This document shows positions 62,675-64,000 of a DNA stretch of 64,000 nucleotides, in pieces (within the stretch, counting starts at the first letter, position 1; the number at the start of each line of letters is the position of its first letter). Both the position numbers and the translations under genes were made by a program. The DNA is taken from assembly GCA_032209605.1 (NCBI GenBank), contig JASFXZ010000004.1, positions 926,521 through 990,520 of the forward strand. The letters are read 5' to 3'. Origin of the DNA: Mactromeris polynyma. Taxonomy: Eukaryota > Mollusca > Bivalvia > Venerida > Mactridae. The notes beneath the pieces were generated by a model, which saw only the letters and a list, made by a program, of their open reading frames with translations, had not been told where the DNA came from and did no database searches.

Positions 62675-63148
62675 TTGACACTGTTGAGTAGACATGTACA
62701 AGAACTGAGATTGAGTAAACAGAAGAAAATGATTGCACTAGACAAACTCACTCATTTGACTGCAGAAGAAATAAAAGCATCACTAATGAAACAAAGATCA
62801 GGACCCTGGCATGAGGTTAGCAATTTAGCGAAAGTCACCGGCAGTACTTGCCATACGGCGATAGGTTTAAGTGGCTTAAAGAAGCAGAAAGAACACACTG
62901 GAGTTGTTTATCACCAGCAAACAAAAGAAAACCATTCTAATGAAGTTGATGAACGTTTGAAACATGGTGTGGGAAACGAAATTAATGCTGTCGCTGAAAT
63001 AGTGTCAAAAGTGTTGCATGTGTATCAACATGACGCCGTGTACGCCGTGTACGTTGAAGAGGGTTGTGAGACTATAATAGAAGACAAACGAATACCAATG
63101 TCACAGATTGTCATTTTAGACCAACATTTTATATTTTTGACTGGTTAA
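62675..63148 (+). pseudogene. YqaJ-like (viral recombinase-type) nuclease fragment
   Basis: The open frame reads KLTHLTAEEIKASLMKQRSG, then PWHEVSNLAKVTGSTCHTAI and GLSGLKKQKEH, and later HGVGNEINAVAEIVSKVLHV and VYVEEGCETI. The pattern resembles the start of the YqaJ/alkaline exonuclease-like domain (PD-(D/E)XK fold) found in many predicted proteins of molluscs and cnidarians. The later catalytic Asp and ExK region is not seen before the stop, so the domain is incomplete. A short 10-bp tandem duplication near 63040 ('cgccgtgtacgccgtgtac') inserts AVYAVY. There is no ATG near the frame start. Neighbours are repeats. Confidence 0.55.
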
Positions 63149-63301
63149 CATGTTTATCTGCTCAGTTCTTTTTAAATTACTAAACAATTTTCTTGTGCAC
63201 TATGTTTTCTCAGTATCCATATATACATGTACCATTTGACATTAAACTTTGTTATTACTGTTATTGTTATTATAATATTCCATCCCATCTGATACATTAC
63301 A

Positions 63302-63420
63302 GGCCCGGATCCATCGGGGAGGGGGGCAAGGTGGGGGCTTGCCACCCCCCCCCCCCAGTCGGTTGTGTAGTGACATTTTCTATACCTACTATAAAATTAT
63401 TTCACTGATTAGGTCTTAAG
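63302..63420. repeat. G-run/C-run hairpin in a dispersed repeat
   Basis: 'ggggaggggggcaag' and 'tgggggc' face 'gccacccccccccccccc' in a near-perfect hairpin. In AT-rich DNA this is a strong outlier. It is likely part of a dispersed repeat, and the homopolymer length is unreliable. Confidence 0.5.
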
Positions 63421-63763
63421 GTAAGGTTCTTTGAGCACTTAAAATGCAATAAATTATGTTTTGGTCGTTTTCCTCTTGTATACTACCAGTACAATAGAAG
63501 GATGTGCAATACATGTTGGTCCCCTGTTGTGCTCATTGGCCATGAGACCTAAAATAATCATATGTTTTTCACTCTACATCACACAAGCGCTTTCAATTTC
63601 CTGATCATGTATAAGGCGGGCCTGAACATCATGCTGTTCGTCCCAGCAGGCAGGATCTGTCCTGCGGTGGTCCAGGCAAACTTCCCCCAGGGCCCACCCC
63701 CCTTGGAACTGAAGACGAGTGTTAAACTTGTCCCAGTCAACCTTAGTGTAAGGCCCAGGTGAT

Positions 63764-64000
63764 TTAGGGTGCTGCCCGATAGCTACGCCAACACCCTGTG
63801 ACGTCAGCTATTTCACCTTCTCCTGAGATGGGTAGGTAGGTGGGTCGCAGAAAACTGCGACGCCCCCGGTGATCCATACCTTTCAGCACGTCAGTGAAAT
63901 ATGTTGTGTTGCGTCCCATCTTGCTCCTCACCCGGTCAAGGTGGAAGTGGCTGTCCAAAGCTTGTGCCCTCTGCTTCAACGGAACAGTAAGGGCCGGATA
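63764..64000 (-). pseudogene. TatD-type (HxH) DNase-like fragment at window edge
   Basis: On the minus strand the frame reads KQRAQALDSHFHLDRVRSKM and then GRNTTYFTDVLKGM. SHFHLDR matches the metal-binding HxH motif at the start of TatD-related hydrolases. The frame ends about 50 residues later. The sequence 63560-63760 on the same strand also has coding-like composition (for example KVDWDKFNTRLQFQ and GPWGKFAWTTAGQI) but I cannot name it. The piece is cut by the window edge. Confidence 0.45.

Overview
The window is AT-rich animal nuclear DNA. Coding exons are separated by kilobase introns with GT..AG junctions. Ig/FN3 and EGF-type cell-surface receptors, a TRIM-type B-box fragment and several transposon families are present. 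This combination, together with a YqaJ-like fragment of a recognisable type, points to a mollusc, most likely a bivalve. That assignment rests on recognition, not on a search.

Layout. Positions 2833-21261 (minus strand) hold receptor gene 1: eight Ig-type exons, one FN3 exon, a transmembrane exon and five short tail exons. Nearly all junctions keep a consistent splice phase, and the tail ends in an ITIM-like motif. One Ig exon has a one-base frameshift and another lacks a usable donor. Positions 21262-35400 are gene-poor and carry fold-back elements, a LINE reverse-transcriptase relic, a Tc1-like relic, a tRNA-like element and dispersed repeats. Positions 35451-36237 hold a broken TRIM-like gene. 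Positions 36240-39100 show nothing recognisable. Positions 39122-40130 are a second copy of the sequence at the window start (1-1180). Positions 42237-49369 (minus) hold receptor gene 2: a signal peptide, an ectodomain of 30-residue cysteine repeats plus EGF-like repeats, a transmembrane segment, and a tail with ITIM-, ITSM- and p85-like tyrosine motifs. Its exon lengths sum to 1016 codons once one extra base is allowed for. Positions 49613-56222 are transposon-rich: a 558-bp fold-back element with 115-bp terminal inverted repeats, a PIF/Harbinger-like deletion derivative, a dead reverse-transcriptase element and repeat copies. Positions 56981-59924 hold an intron-containing DDE transposase that is now broken. 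Positions 62675-63148 are a YqaJ-like nuclease fragment, and a TatD-type HxH fragment lies at the right edge.

How the genes relate. Both receptors lie on the same strand, with different ectodomains but the same plan of type I membrane anchor and short phosphotyrosine tail. Copies of the same roughly 1-kb sequence lie beyond both 3' ends. The most interesting reading is a small cluster of putative inhibitory or adaptor-recruiting surface receptors, perhaps immune or self-recognition receptors, in a repeat-rich region. That role is inference.
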